The notes under the pieces: model-generated
The model's input: only the letters and a program-made list of their open reading frames with translations
Databases searched by the model: none
What the model was told of the DNA's origin: nothing
Translations under genes and position numbers: made by a program
Part shown: in pieces, positions 24,384 to 35,539 of the stretch
How the letters are laid out: each line of letters begins with the position of its first letter
Numbering within the stretch: position 1 is the first letter of the stretch
Assembly (NCBI RefSeq): GCF_963924675.1
Contig: NC_089226.1
Span: forward strand, 45,897,124-45,961,123
Origin: Phocoena phocoena
Taxonomy: Eukaryota > Chordata > Mammalia > Artiodactyla > Phocoenidae
Length of the DNA stretch: 64,000 bases
Direction of reading: 5' to 3'

Positions 24384-25540
24384 TGGTGGTATGGCCAAAA
24401 TGGTGGAGTATGAAGACCCTGAACTCACCTCATCCCATAGACACACCAAAATTACGACTATTTACAGAGCAACTATTGAGGAGAAAGACCAGAATCTAGC
24501 AGAAAGGATCTTCTACAACTAAAGATATAAAGAAGGAACCAAAACGAGACAGGAGGGGCAGAGACATGATGGGTTGTGACCCATACCCCCAGATGGGGGA
24601 CCCACAAACTAGGAGGTAATTATAATTGCAGAGGTCCTTCCTAAGGAATGAGGGATCTGAGCTCCACATCAGGCTCCCTAGCCGTGGGGTCCTGCATGGG
24701 GAAGACAAGCACCAAGAATGCTTGGCTTTGAAGGCCAGTGGGGCTTCCTTTCTGGAGATCCAGAGGTCTGTGGGAAAAGAGACTCCAGTTTTAAACGGCG
24801 TGCATAAAATCTCACGCGCTCGGGGACCCAGGGCAGGAGTCATTTGCAAGGAGCCTGGGTCAGACCCAGCTGCTGATCTTGGTAAGCCTCCCAGAGAGGC
24901 GGGAGGCAACTGGAACTCACCCTGGGGACATAGACCTTGGCGGCAGCCATTTGGGGGAGCACACCTACCATGAGGACCATGGGGCTGGCAAGCCACATGT
25001 CAGAATTCTCCCTCCAGCTTATTAGCACCAGGACTCAGACCCACCCACCAGCCTGTCAACACCAGTACTGGAATGCCTCAGGCCAAGCAACTAGCCAGGT
25101 GGGGACACAGCTGCAGCCACCAGCAGGCAGGCTACTTGAAGACCCCCTGAGCCCATAGCCACCCCGGCACATGGCCCACTAGCGGGCCCAGGACCCAGCC
25201 CCAAACACTAGTGTACAGGCAGTAACCCTGGGACCCTGCAGCCAGAGACCCCAGCACCTGGATCCACCCACCAGTGAGCAGGCACCAGCCCCAAGACCCC
25301 CTGGTCCCCAGCCCTGCCCTCCAGTGGGACAACACCAGCCCCGGGACCACTGCAGCCCTGCAGCCTGCTGTGTCGGGACCCAGCCCACCCACCAACAGGC
25401 CAGCACTTTCCCTGGGACCCCTGGGCCCTGCCTCCACCCACTAGCAATGTGAAACCAGCCCTGGGAACCCCCAGGCCCAGCCCCTTCCACAAGCAGATCA
25501 GTACCAACTCAGAGGCACTTTGGACCCCTCAGCCAGGGGG
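24384..25540 (+). mobile_element. LINE-1 5' UTR remnant with tandem GC-rich monomers
   Basis: The head ('atggccaaaatggtggag') and the downstream order parallel the 5' UTR of the long L1 at 47545, including 'aggaggggcagagacatga' against 'ggaggggcagagatgtgg', and 'gaggtctgtgggaaaagaga' against 'gaagtctgtgggaaaatgag'. No ORF1 or ORF2 follows; the sequence passes straight to an L1 3' UTR. Open frames of 99-166 codons on the minus strand are antisense readings of this GC-rich UTR. Confidence 0.75.
25140..25510 (+). repeat. Minisatellite-like tandem repeat in the L1 5' UTR
   Basis: Six or so imperfect units of roughly 50-65 bp, each with variants of 'accagccccgggaccc', 'ccccagccctgccc' and 'cacccaccagt.ggccagca'. 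GC content is far above the surroundings. L1 5' UTRs in several mammals contain tandem monomers, which fits. Confidence 0.7.
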
Positions 25541-26020
25541 AGGGGAGTAGGGGGAGGATAGAAATAGGTGAGGAAGATTAAGAGGTACAAACTCCTCGTT
25601 GCAAATAGATGTCACTGGTATGAAATGTACAATGCGGGGAATATAGTCAATAGCTATGTGAAATCTTTGTATGGTTACATGGAGTAACTAGACTTGCAGT
25701 GATCAGTTTGAAATGCATAGAAATATCTACTCACTATGTTGTGTCACATGAACTAACATAGTGTTGTAGGTCAATTATACTTCCAAAACAAACAAACGAA
25801 CTCACGGAAAAAGAGATCAGAATTATGGTTACCAGAGGCAGGAGGGGGCCACGGGAGGAAGGGGGAATTTGATGGAGGCAGTCAAAAGGTGCAAACGTCC
25901 AGTTATAAGGTAAGTAATACTAGGGATGTAATGTACAACATGAGAAATATAATTAACGCTGCTGTATGTTATACATGAAAATTGTTAAGACAGTAAAACC
26001 TAAGCGTTCTCAACACCGTG
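25541..26020 (+). mobile_element. LINE-1 3' UTR, duplicated
   Basis: Two successive 3' UTR-like stretches. The first is about 25541-25790, with 'aatgtacaatgcggggaata' and 'ggtcaattatacttccaaaa'. The second is 25800-26020, with 'gaattatggttaccagaggc', 'aatgtacaacatgagaaata' and 'gttaagacagtaaaacctaa'. Together with 24384-25540 they form an L1 lacking both coding regions. Confidence 0.65.
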
Positions 26021-26066
26021 GGGGTGTGGAGGGGAGGCTCCTGTACCCGTTTAAAAACTGCTATTC

Positions 26067-26105
26067 TGTTTGCTGAAGTCCTGTGGGGCTGTGAGTACAA
26101 GCCCC
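26067..26105 (+). repeat. Left half of a split repeat (unit A)
   Basis: TGTTTGCTGAAGTCCTGTGG and the following CAAGCCCC match 37837-37876 (TGTTTGCTAGAGTCCTGGGG ... TAAGCCCC). At 37837 the motif continues directly into 'attggctttcagc'. Here that continuation is missing and the ERV begins; it reappears right after the 3' LTR at 37489. Confidence 0.7.
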
Positions 26106-26487
26106 GGTTAAAAAGGAAATGACAGGCCCCAAATGGAGTCCCTTGTGTTAGGCCTCATGGCGGCAGACCAAGGCTTAACACTAACCTAATTACTTCCCCA
26201 GGAATGTGACTTTTAACCAGACAACCTGGAATTTCCTGGTCAGCACTAAGAAATCTGCTGATAGACCACCTCCATTCCCTTAGGAGGGTGAACTTGTCTA
26301 AAACAATGCATTCTATCCTAATAATTTCCCTTTTTATGCTTCCTCCCTGCCTTTACAAATCTTTCCTTTTCTGCAGCTCAATGGAGCTTCTTTCTATCAG
26401 TAGATGGGATGCTTCCCAATCTGTGAATCATTTAATAGAACCAATTAGATCTTCATATTTACTCAGTTGAATTTTTGTTATTTAAGA
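26106..26487 (+). repeat. ERV 5' LTR
   Basis: About 382 bp. It aligns from 26174 to its end with 37159-37484. Shared blocks include 'ctaattacttcccca', 'atttcctggtcagcac', 'taaaacaatgcattct', 'ctttccttttctgcagctc' and 'actcagttgaatttttgtta'. The poly(A) signal intact in the 3' LTR is mutated here (AATAGA near 26433). No primer-binding site can be named confidently just downstream. Confidence 0.88.
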
Positions 26488-27579
26488 GATTTGTTGGCAG
26501 TGGTAGGGCCGAAGAAGACTTCTTATGGCTTCAGGGAAAGAGAGACACACTGGTACCTGCAAAGCCCTCTTTGAATTCACTCTCTTTCTCACCATTTCCA
26601 AGGGCCATGGCTAAGTTTTATCTTGGTTCTGAGCTCCACTGTCTTTGCAGCAAGCCCCTGATCTAAACTAGCTTTCCAGTCCAGGGCTTAACGGGTCAAC
26701 TTGAGTGGCAGACACTGTTCCACCTGAAATCGAGTCCCTAGCCCTCAGTTCTGTCCACAGTCCCCCAGTTGTTTGGAATCCCTTTCCCCAGTTCCAGTCC
26801 ACAGTCCCCATTTACTGGAATCTGTTGGTTTAGTCTACCCTGTGAATTGCTGGTGGTGTGCATGGCCTTGTCTTGACCAGTCTGCACTAACATCTTTTGC
26901 TTACTGCCAGTTCGCTAACGTGCACATTTGTTTGTTTTGTTTTGTATAAATAGAGGCTATTGTCAACAGAGATCTCACAAGCCAAAAAGCTGCAAAAATT
27001 GGTAGGCAAAACCGAGCATTGAAAGGCAGTTAGATCGTCTACCACCTAAATCCGAGACTCTTGTGTTAGGATAAATTGGTCACAGAATGGGTTAGATTGA
27101 CACTAGGTCACCTGCCAACCTCAAGAAAATTTCCATGCAGTGATGTAAACTGTAAAACACGCACAATTCCTAACCCAGCGGTACATCCCTTTTAGGTATT
27201 CAGCTCCAAGAAACTCAAAGGCTGAGCCAATGGGATCCTTAAATTCTAAAGGGTCAAGTGTGACACCTTCCAGCGTAACTGCTTATTTTATGTCTAAAAA
27301 CTATGGTCTCAGAAGCTGTAAATATCTTCAAAAATGGCAAAATCATCCTAAGAGCAACATAGAATTACAATAGCCATTATGGAAAACGTTCCAGTTAGAC
27401 AAGATCGTTCATTTAAGAAGGTTCCCAAATTAAACAAATCGAACGGGATACCTATTTTAATTGGTATGTAGAAGCCTCCAAAAGGCTTCAAGATTCCAAA
27501 ATAGCTTCATTAAAAGATTCATAATGGAAAGCTAATGAAAATTTAAAAACACAAGAGGTACCTAAAACAAAAGACGATA

Positions 27580-27995
27580 GGAATGACGAGACTCCAGCTG
27601 CTTCCGTCTCTCCTTCTTTACCTGAGTACTAAGGACATTTTACCAATTCTCTGAACTGCCTTTCCACTCTAAAGAGACTATTAAACAGTTACCTTTAAAA
27701 ATAAAACTGCCCAAGGTTACAGGCAGTTCTGCTTAGATATCTTTCACTCCTTGGTCAAAGACAGAACTAAGAGCCATAGTTAAAGAATTTCCTAAACCCA
27801 GGGAGGATCCCCAAAAGTTTAGAACCCTTATTGGGGCCTATGACTCAGGGCTGCCAGATCTTTGCTTGTGCATATGATGGTAGGACCTGGTGAAGCCCAA
27901 AAATGGATGCAGGAAGCAGAATAGCGTCATCCAAAGGATGATATTCAAGATCTTCCATCTCCAACATGGTTCTCTAATAACCAGAAAAAGCTTGC
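27580..27995 (+). pseudogene. gag: ERV gag (capsid N-terminal part) remnant
   Basis: Codes in a broken frame for a class I ERV capsid stretch containing REDPQKFRTLIGAYDSGLPD, then, after a stop/shift, a GPGEAQKWMQEA-like portion. This is the conserved region before the major homology region. Stops and at least one frameshift are present. It is cut at 27995 by an L1 insertion. The upstream part of gag (26488-27580) is barely recognisable. Confidence 0.75.
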
Positions 27996-28011
27996 AAAAT
28001 AGCAACTGATC

Positions 28012-29068
28012 AGCAAGATCCTTTTTGACGCACCTCCTAGAGTAATGGAAATAAAAACAAAAATAAGCAAATGGGACCTAATGAAACTTAAAACCTTTTG
28101 CACAGCAAAGGAAACTATAAACAAAACGAAACGACAGCCCTCAGAATGGGAGAAAATATTTGCAAACAAATCAAAGGTCAAAGGATTAATCTCCAAAATA
28201 TATAAACAGTTCATGCAGCTCAGTATTAAAAAAAAACAAACAACCCAATCCAAAAATGGGCAGAAGACCTAAATTAACATTTTTCCAAAGAAGACATACA
28301 GATAGCCAAGAAGCACATGAAAAACTGCTCAACATCACTAATTATTAGAGAAATGCAAGTCAAAACTACAATGAGGTATCACCTCACACTGGTTACAATA
28401 GGCATCATCAGAAAATCTACAAACAACAAATGATGGAGAGGTTGTGGAGAAAAGGGAAACCTTGTGCACTGTTGATGGGAATGTAAATTGATACAGCCAC
28501 TATGGAGAACAGTATGGAGGTTCCTTAAAAAACTAAAAATAGAATTACCATATGACCCAGCAATCCCACTACTGGCTATATAGCCAGAGGAAACCATAAT
28601 TCAAAAAGACACATGCACCCCAATATTCATTGCAGCACTATTTACAATAACCAGGTCACGGAAACAATCTAAATGCCCATTGACAGATGAATGGATAAAG
28701 AAGATGTGGTACATATATACAATGGAATATTACTCAGCCATAAAAAGGAATGAAGTTGGGTCATTTGTAGAGATGTGGACGGACCTACAGACTGTCATAC
28801 AGAGTGAAGTAAGTCAGAAAGAGAAAAACAAATATCGTATATTAACACATATATGTGGAATCTAGAAAAATGGTACAGATGAACCAGTTTGCAAGGCAAA
28901 TATAGAGATACAGATGTAGAGAAGAAACGTATGGACACCAAGGGGGGACAGTGGGGGTGGGGGTGGGATGAATTGTGAGATTGGGATTGACATATATACA
29001 CTAATATGTATAAAATAGATAACTAATACGAACCTGCTGTATAAGAAATAATTTAAATTAAATTTAAA
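28012..29068 (+). mobile_element. 5'-truncated LINE-1 inserted in ERV gag
   Basis: L1 ORF2 C-terminus plus 3' UTR, ending in an A-rich tail. The 16-mer AAAATAGCAACTGATC flanks it at 27996-28011 and 29069-29084, a perfect TSD. It starts at nearly the same ORF2 position ('agcaagatcctttttgac') as the copy at 1909-2970 and is closely similar to it. The insertion post-dates the provirus. Confidence 0.95.
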
Positions 29069-29102
29069 AAAATAGCAACTGATCTTTTAGAAACAATTTG
29101 TA

Positions 29103-29472
29103 GGGCTTCCCTGGTGGTGCAGTGGTTAAGAATCCACCTGCCAGTGCAGGGGACACGGGTTCAAGCCCTGGTCCGGGAAGATCCCACATGCCGCAGAGAA
29201 ACTAAGCCCATGCGCCACAACTACTGAGCCCACGCTCCAGAGCCCACGAGCCACAACTACTGAGCCCATGCACCACATCTACTGAAGCCCAAGTGCCCTA
29301 GAGCCCGTGCTCTGCAACAAGAGAAGCCACCGCAATGAGAAGCCCATGCACCACAACGAAGAATAGCCCCCGCTCGCCGCAACTAGAGAAAGCCTGTGCA
29401 CAGCAACGAAGACCCAACACAGCCAAAAATAATAAATAAAAATAAATTAATTAATTAAAAAAAATAAAAATA
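29103..29472 (+). mobile_element. Long CHR-type SINE in ERV gag
   Basis: Head GGGCTTCCCTGGTGGTGCAG, B box GGTTCAAGCC, then a ~200-bp extension of repeated 'ccacaactactgagccca'-like units and a tail of AATAAATAAA repeats. This is an older, longer subtype than the ~200-bp copies. The flanks (about 29089-29102 and 29473-29487) resemble each other only loosely, so the TSD is unclear. Confidence 0.85.
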
Positions 29473-29563
29473 AAAACCATTCTTAGAGTCTTCCCTGTTC
29501 ACACTGTTTGGTCTATTATTCAAACGTACAAACAAAAGAAAGAAGAATCCATGGCAGATTTTT
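29473..29563 (+). pseudogene. gag: ERV gag fragment between SINE and L1
   Basis: A short bit of gag coding sequence. It joins 33131 onward once the L1 and one copy of its TSD are removed, reading ...KRKKNPWQIFEPIWKCSSY. This fits the class I capsid region after the major homology region. Confidence 0.6.
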
Positions 29564-32500
29564 TTTTTTTCGAAGCTGCACTATTGTCATCCTATAATTC
29601 TTTTTTTTTTTTTTTACATCTTTATTGGAGTATAATTGCTTTACAATGGTGTGTTAGTTTCTGCTTTATAACAAAGTGAACCAGCTATACGTATACATAT
29701 ACCCCCATATCTCTTCCCTCTTGTGTCTCCCTCCCTCCCACCCTCCCTATCCCACCCCTCTAGGTGGTCACAAAGCACTGAGCTGATCTCCCTGTGCTAT
29801 GGGGCTGCTTCCCACTAGCTATCTACCTTACGTTTGGTAGTGTATATATGTCCATGCCATTCTCTCACTTTGTCCCAGCTTACCCTTCCCCCTCCCCGTG
29901 TCCTCAAATCCATTCTCTAGTAGGTCTGCATCTTTATTCCCATCTTGCCCCTAAGTTCTTCATGACCTTTTTTTTTATTACTTAGATTCCAGATATATGT
30001 GTTAGCATACAGTATTTGCTTTTCTCTTTCTGACTTACTTCACTCTGTATGACAGACTCTAGGTCCATCCACCTCACTACAAATAATTCAATTTCGTTTC
30101 TTTTTATGGCTGAGTAATATTCCATTGTATATATGTGCCACATCTTCTTTATCCATTCATCTGTTGATGGACACTTCAGTTGCTTCCATGTCCTGGCTAT
30201 TGTAAATAGAGCTGCAATGAACATTGTGGTACATGACTCTTTTTGTATTATGGTTTTCTCAGGGTATATGCCGAGTAGTGGGATTGCTGCGTCGTATGGT
30301 AGTTCTATTTTTAATATTTTAAGGAACCTCCATACTGTTCTCCGTAGTGGCTGTATCAGTTTACTTTCCCACCAACAGTTCAAGAGGGTTCCCTTTTCTT
30401 CACACCCTATCCAGCATTTGTTGTTTGTAGATTTTTTGATGATGGCCATTCTGACCAGTGTGAGATGATATCTCGTAGTTTTGATTTACATTTCTCTAAT
30501 GATTAATGATGTTGATCATTCTTTCTTGTGTTTGTTGGCAAGCTGTATATCTTCTTTGGAGAAATGTCTGTTTAGGTCTTCTGTCCATTTTTGGATTGGG
30601 TGGTTTGTTTTCTTGATATTGAGCTGCATGAACTGCTTGAAAATTTTGGAGATTAATGCTTTTTCGGTTGCTTCATTTGCAAATATTTTCTCCCATCCTG
30701 AGGGTTGTCTTTTCGTCTTGTTTCTGGTCTCCTTTGCTGTGCAAAAGCTTTTAAGTTTCATTAGGTCCCATTTGTTTATTTTTGTTTTTATTTCCATTTC
30801 TCTAGGAGGTGGGTCAAAAAGGATCTTGCTGGGATTTATGTCATAGAGTGTTCTGCCTATGTTTTCCTCTAAGAGTTTTATAGTGTCTGGCCTTACATTT
30901 AGGTCTTTAATCCATTTTGAGTTTATTTTTGTGTATGGTGTTAGGGAGTGTTCTAATTTCATTCTTTTACATGTAGCTGTACAGTTTTCCCAGCACCATT
31001 TATTGAAGAGACTGTCTTTTCTCCACTGTATATTCTTGCCTCATTTATCAAAAATAAGGGGACCATATGTGTGTGGGTTTATCTCTGGACTTTCTGTCCT
31101 GTTCCATTGATGTATATTTCTGTTTTTGTGCCAGTACCATACTCCCTTGATTACTGTAGCTTTGTAGTGTAGTCTGAAGTCAGGGAGCCTGATTCCTCCA
31201 GCTCCGTTTTTCTTTCTCAAGATTTCTTTGGCTATTCAGCGTCTTTTATATTTCCATACAAATTGTGAAATTTTTTGTTCTAGTTCTGTGAAAAATGCCA
31301 GTGGTAGTGATAGGGATTGCATTGAATCTGTAGATTGTTTGGGTAGTAGAGTCATTTTCACAATGTTGATTCTTCCAATCCAAGAACATGGTATATCTCT
31401 CCACCTATTTGTAGCATCTTTAATTTCTTTCATCAGTGTCCTATAGTTTTCTGCATACAGGTCTTTTGTCTCCTTAGATAGGTTTATTCCTAGGTATTTT
31501 ATTCTTTTTGTTGCAATGGTAAATGGGAGTGTTTCCTTAATTTCACTTTCATATTTTTCATCATTAGTATACAGGAATGCAAGAGATTTCTGTGCATTAA
31601 TTTTGTATCCTGCTACTTTACCAAATTAATTGATTAGCTCTAGTAGTTTTCTGGTAGCATCTTTAGGATTCTCTATGTATAGTATCATGTCATCTGCAAA
31701 CAGTGATAGCTTTACTTCTTCCTTTCTGATTTGGATTCCTTTTTATTTCTTTTTCTTCTCTGATTGCTGTGGCTAAAACTTCCAAATCTATGTTGAATAA
31801 TAGTGGTGAGAGTGGACAACCTTGTCTTGTTCCTGATCTTAGTGGAAACGGTTTCAGTTTTTCACCATTGAGAACAATGTTGGCTGTGGGTTTGTCATAT
31901 ATGGCCTTTATTATGTTGAGGTAAGTTCCCTCTATGCCTACTTTCTGGAGGGTTTGTATCATAAATTGGTGTTGAATTTTGTTGAAAGCTTTCTCTGCAT
32001 GTATTGAGATGATCATATGGTTTTTATTCTTCAATTTATTAATATGGTGTATCACATTGATTGATTTGCGTATATTGAAGAATCCTTGCATTCCTGGGAT
32101 AAACCCCACTTGATCATGGTGTATGATCCTTTTAATGTGCTGTTGGATTCTGTTTGCTAGTATTTTGTTGAGGATTTTTGCATCTATGATCATCAATGAT
32201 ATTGGTCTGTAGTTTTCTTTCTTTGTGACATCTTTGTCTGCTGTTGGTATCAGGGTGATGGTGGCCTCGTAGAATGAGTTTGGGAGTGTTCCTCCCTCTG
32301 CTATATTTTGGAAGAGTTTGAGAAGGATAGGTGTTAGCTCTTCTCTAAATGTTTGATAGAATTCGCTTGTGAAGCCATCTGGTCCTGGGCTTTTGTTTGT
32401 TGGAAGATATTTAATCACAGTTTCAATTTCACTGCTTGTGTTTGGTCTGTTTATATTTTCTATTTCTTCCTGGTTCAGTCTCAGAAGGTTGTGCTCTTCT

Positions 32501-33115
32501 AAGAATTTGTCCATTTCTTCCAGGTTGTCCATTTTATTGGCATATAGTTGCTTGTAGTAATCTCTCATGATCCTTTGTGTTTCTGCAGTATCAGTTGTTA
32601 CTTCCCCTTTTTCATTTCTAATTCTATTTATTTGAATCTTCTCCCTCTTTTTCTTGATGTGTCTGGCTAATGGTTTATCAATTTTGTTTATCTCCTCAAA
32701 GAACCAGCTTTTCGTGTTATTGATCTTTGCTATTGTTTTCTTTGTTTCTATTTCATTTATTTCTGGTCTGATCTTTATGATTTCTTTCCTTCTGCTTACT
32801 TTGGGGGTTTTTTGTTCTTCTTTCTCTAATCACTTTAGGTGTAAGGTTGGGTTGTTTATTTGAGATGTTGCTTGTGGTAGGATTGTATTGCTATAAACTT
32901 CCCTCTTAGACCTGCTTTTGCTGCATCCCATAGGTTTTGGGTTGTGTTTTCATTGTCATTTGTTTCTAGGTACTTTTTGATTTCCTCTTTGATTTCTTCA
33001 GTGATCTCGTGGTTAAGTATTGTTTAGCCTCCATGTGTTTGTATTTTTTACAGATTTTTTTCCCTATAATTGATATCTAGTCTCATAGCGTTGTGTTTGT
33101 AAAAGCTACTTGATA
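29564..33115 (-). mobile_element. 5'-truncated LINE-1, antisense, with second poly(A) and 30-nt tail segment
   Basis: A 3.55-kb L1 in minus orientation: long 3' UTR (29616-29960), ORF2 C-terminus, reverse transcriptase, and ending in the EN-RT linker near 33115. CCATGGCAGATTTTT flanks it at 29549-29563 and 33116-33130, a perfect 15-bp TSD. At its 3' side there are two poly(T) runs (29559-29570 and 29601-29615) separated by 30 non-L1 bases. ORF2 is broken by shifts and stops. Confidence 0.95.
31690..32568 (-). pseudogene. LINE-1 ORF2 reverse transcriptase remnant (292 codons open)
   Basis: The longest open frame in the window. It covers the N-terminal two thirds of the L1 reverse transcriptase: [17 protein letters not shown] (fingers), [36 protein letters not shown], and [16 protein letters not shown] near residues 250-270. 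The frame is lost just before the catalytic FADD segment, so the polymerase active site is not in the same frame. Family substitutions (MIID for MNID, IHAEKAF for the usual DAEKAF context) indicate decay. Further pieces of the same gene lie in shifted minus-strand frames at 30516-30962 and 29982-30449. Confidence 0.92.
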
Positions 33116-33570
33116 CCATGGCAGATTTTTGAGCCTATTTGGAAGTGCTCTTCCTACGGTATTCTGGGTCTGTACAATAAATGAGGTCACTCAACCTGCT
33201 CTAGCTGTCCTATTTGTAAATGAATTATCCCTTGATATTAATTGGTTTTTAAGAAGGCAGGAAATAGGATGGGAGGCCACTGGCCTGACTGAACTTATGA
33301 CTGTAGCTGAGCAGTTTCATACAGCCACTATGGAGGTTCCTTAAAAAATGATTTTGGATCAAGATCATAAACGAAGGTTCATCAAACTCATGACCTTATA
33401 GCTGCAACAGCTCCAAGGCTAGAGACCTCAAATAATATCTGGGCCTCCCACATTATACACCCTTAGGGGTCCATCATCAAAAACTGACCCAGAGTTCAAC
33501 ATCTCAATTGTAGTCAATTATGGCACTGGAGAAAAAAATTGTCCTCATAAGTCCTATACAAATTCCTCAA
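33116..33570 (+). pseudogene. gag: ERV gag C-terminal capsid and nucleocapsid remnant
   Basis: Encodes, in broken frames, FVNELSLDINWFLRRQEIGW and EATGLTELMTVAEQF, typical of the class I ERV capsid C-terminus. Then comes a KLMTL-QLQQLQG stretch, and finally a nucleocapsid zinc-knuckle relic near 33508-33555, where C..C and HWRK are followed one frame away by NCPHK. Bases 33319-33348 match L1 instead of gag (see findings). Confidence 0.75.
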
Positions 33571-33699
33571 CATCCACTCAATTGCCCCCAAAGAAAAGCC
33601 CCCTTTTGGGACCCTCTCAGGGCTGATGGGGCTCCAAGGGACCCTCCAGTAAACTACTACCACTAATACCCTTAAACAGCCAAGGAGAAATTAAAATTA

Positions 33700-34140
33700 A
33701 TGGAAAAATCCTGCCAAATTCTGGTAGATACCCGGGCTATCCTTTCTACTTTAAACCCCACTTTCATAAATCAACAGATCCCTCAGAGTGAAGAAAAGTT
33801 TTCCATAGTGGAGGTATCTAATAAAGTTCAGAGACTATTTCAATCTCAGCCAATACAAAGGACTCCGGGCCCTTTTCCTGAAAAGCATTCTTTTTTACTA
33901 TGTGATGCAGCCCCAGTCAATCTATTAGGTAGAGATCTTCTTTGTAACTTAAAAAGGCTAATACATTTTGCTTCTAATGGAGACCTCACCTTAGAATTTG
34001 CTGAATAACCTGAACCTGATCTTTTATGTTCTCTACAATCTTTACTTGCTGTAGAAGAGAAAGAATTTCAACAAATATCCCCTAATTTAACTGAGGTGTT
34101 TGAAAATCCACGGGCTACTTCTGATACATTGGGAGAATGA
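33700..34140 (+). pseudogene. pro: ERV protease remnant
   Basis: A 102-codon open stretch with retroviral aspartic protease features. The catalytic motif appears as LVDTRA at residues 8-13 instead of the family LVDTGA, so the Asp is kept but the following Gly is Arg. A flap-like region follows, then the conserved LLGRDLL near residues 75-81 and the exit LTLEF. A stop at 34006-34008 separates it from a further pol-like stretch (EEKEFQQISPNLTEVF). Such a Gly-to-Arg change would be expected to disable the enzyme. Confidence 0.85.
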
Positions 34141-35100
34141 CATTGGGAGAATAAAAAGTACAGGGCCTATAAAAATTCTGATAGACATGACTAAACCTCT
34201 TCCTAAATTGCCTCAATAGCCATTAAAATCTGAGGCCTGTAAGGCCTCACATCAGTAGTAAAAGACCTATTCGCCCAGGGGCTAATCATTCCTTGTACCA
34301 GTTTCCTAACACACTGATTTTGCCAGTCTGGAGGCCTTAAGGGAGGGGATGGCGATTTTTCCAGGTCTTACGAGCCGTTAACAAGATAGTTATTCCCCAT
34401 TTCCCAGTTATTCCAAACCTGATCACTCTTTTGTTACAAGTTCCACTTGACTCAAAATCGTTTACTATATAAACCTTTTTTCATTCTTTTTTCAGCATTC
34501 CTGTAAACCCCATCAGCCAATATCTATTTGCCTTTACTTGGCACAGTTAACAATGTAGCTGGACAGTCATGCCTCAAGGGTTTACTGAGGCCCCTTCTTT
34601 TTTCTTCCAAGTGCTCTATCAAGATCTAAGCACCTGCCAGTTCTACAGGAAACCAACCCTTTTACAATATGTAGATGATCTCTTGCTGTGCTCAGTTACC
34701 AAAGAAGTGTCCATAAAAGATTTCATTTATTTGCTGCAACAGCTGAAAAGGGACATAAAGTATCTAAAGAGAAATTACAATAATCTTTGGACACTGTTCA
34801 TTACCTAGGGCCTAATCTAAGGGCTGAAGGAATCCAGCTATCTCCATAAAGGATTAAGCTAATCTAAGAATTTTCTAGGCCCAAACTAAATGACAGCTTC
34901 AGCTTCGTGGATTTCTAGGCTAAGCTAGACTGGTTATTGCAGACTATGGGTTTCTAATTTTTCCTCTATTGGCTTCCCCAGTCTATGAACTTAAAAAAAT
35001 TTCAGTCCCTGAACTTCTTCCATGGGAAGATAAACATGAGTAGGCCTTAATAAGACTAAATCAAGAACCCCAAGAACCACCTGCCCTAGGGCTACCTAAC
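34141..35100 (+). pseudogene. pol: ERV reverse transcriptase remnant
   Basis: Gammaretrovirus-like RT with many stops. Recognisable parts are a GLIIPC-like stretch near 34280, the MPQGFTEAPSFFFQVL motif at 34569-34616, and LLQYVDDLLLCS at 34659-34696. The YVDD catalytic box is present. Later comes an ATAYEL-type connection segment ('ggcttccccagtctatgaac' onward). It lies in the expected order after protease. Confidence 0.85.
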
Positions 35101-35539
35101 TATTCAAAACCTTTCACCTTATTTATACATGAAAAAGTTAACCAAGCCCTGAGAGTACTCACACAAGAATATGGCAATAAACATGGGCCTAGCACCTATT
35201 AGAGCATACAGCTTGATTCAGTCGCTCATGCCCATCCCAACTGCCTTAAGACTAAAGCCACAGCTGCAAAAGTAGTAGAAGCCTCTGAAATTTCACCTTA
35301 GGCTATGACATTTATCTATAAACTCCACATGCTGTCCAGAGTCTTCTTTACTCTGAATTAACTCAAGATTTCTTTGGGATCAGAGTAACCTGCTCTGAGT
35401 ACTTTCTGCTTTCACCACCTAATCTACATCCTAAACATGGCAATGTTCTTAATCCTGCCACATCACTACCTCTACCTGACAAAGGTGAGCCCTCTGACTG
35501 TGAGGCCATAATGTCCCATTTCATGACACCTGTCCTGAT

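Noticed and set aside
24496..24996. 166-codon open frame on the minus strand
   Set aside because: It is the antisense of an L1 5' UTR, which is GC-rich and so has few stops.
25132..25507. Three overlapping ~100-codon Gly/Trp-rich frames on the minus strand
   Set aside because: Products of reading the L1 5' UTR tandem repeat backwards. All three frames are open because of composition.
26488..26520. ERV primer-binding site
   Set aside because: TTGGCAGTGGTAGGG just after the 5' LTR could be a decayed site, but I could not match it to a tRNA 3' end with confidence.
30133..31446. Several 70-120 codon frames on the + strand
   Set aside because: Shadows of the antisense L1 ORF2. The minus-strand reading has the family motifs.
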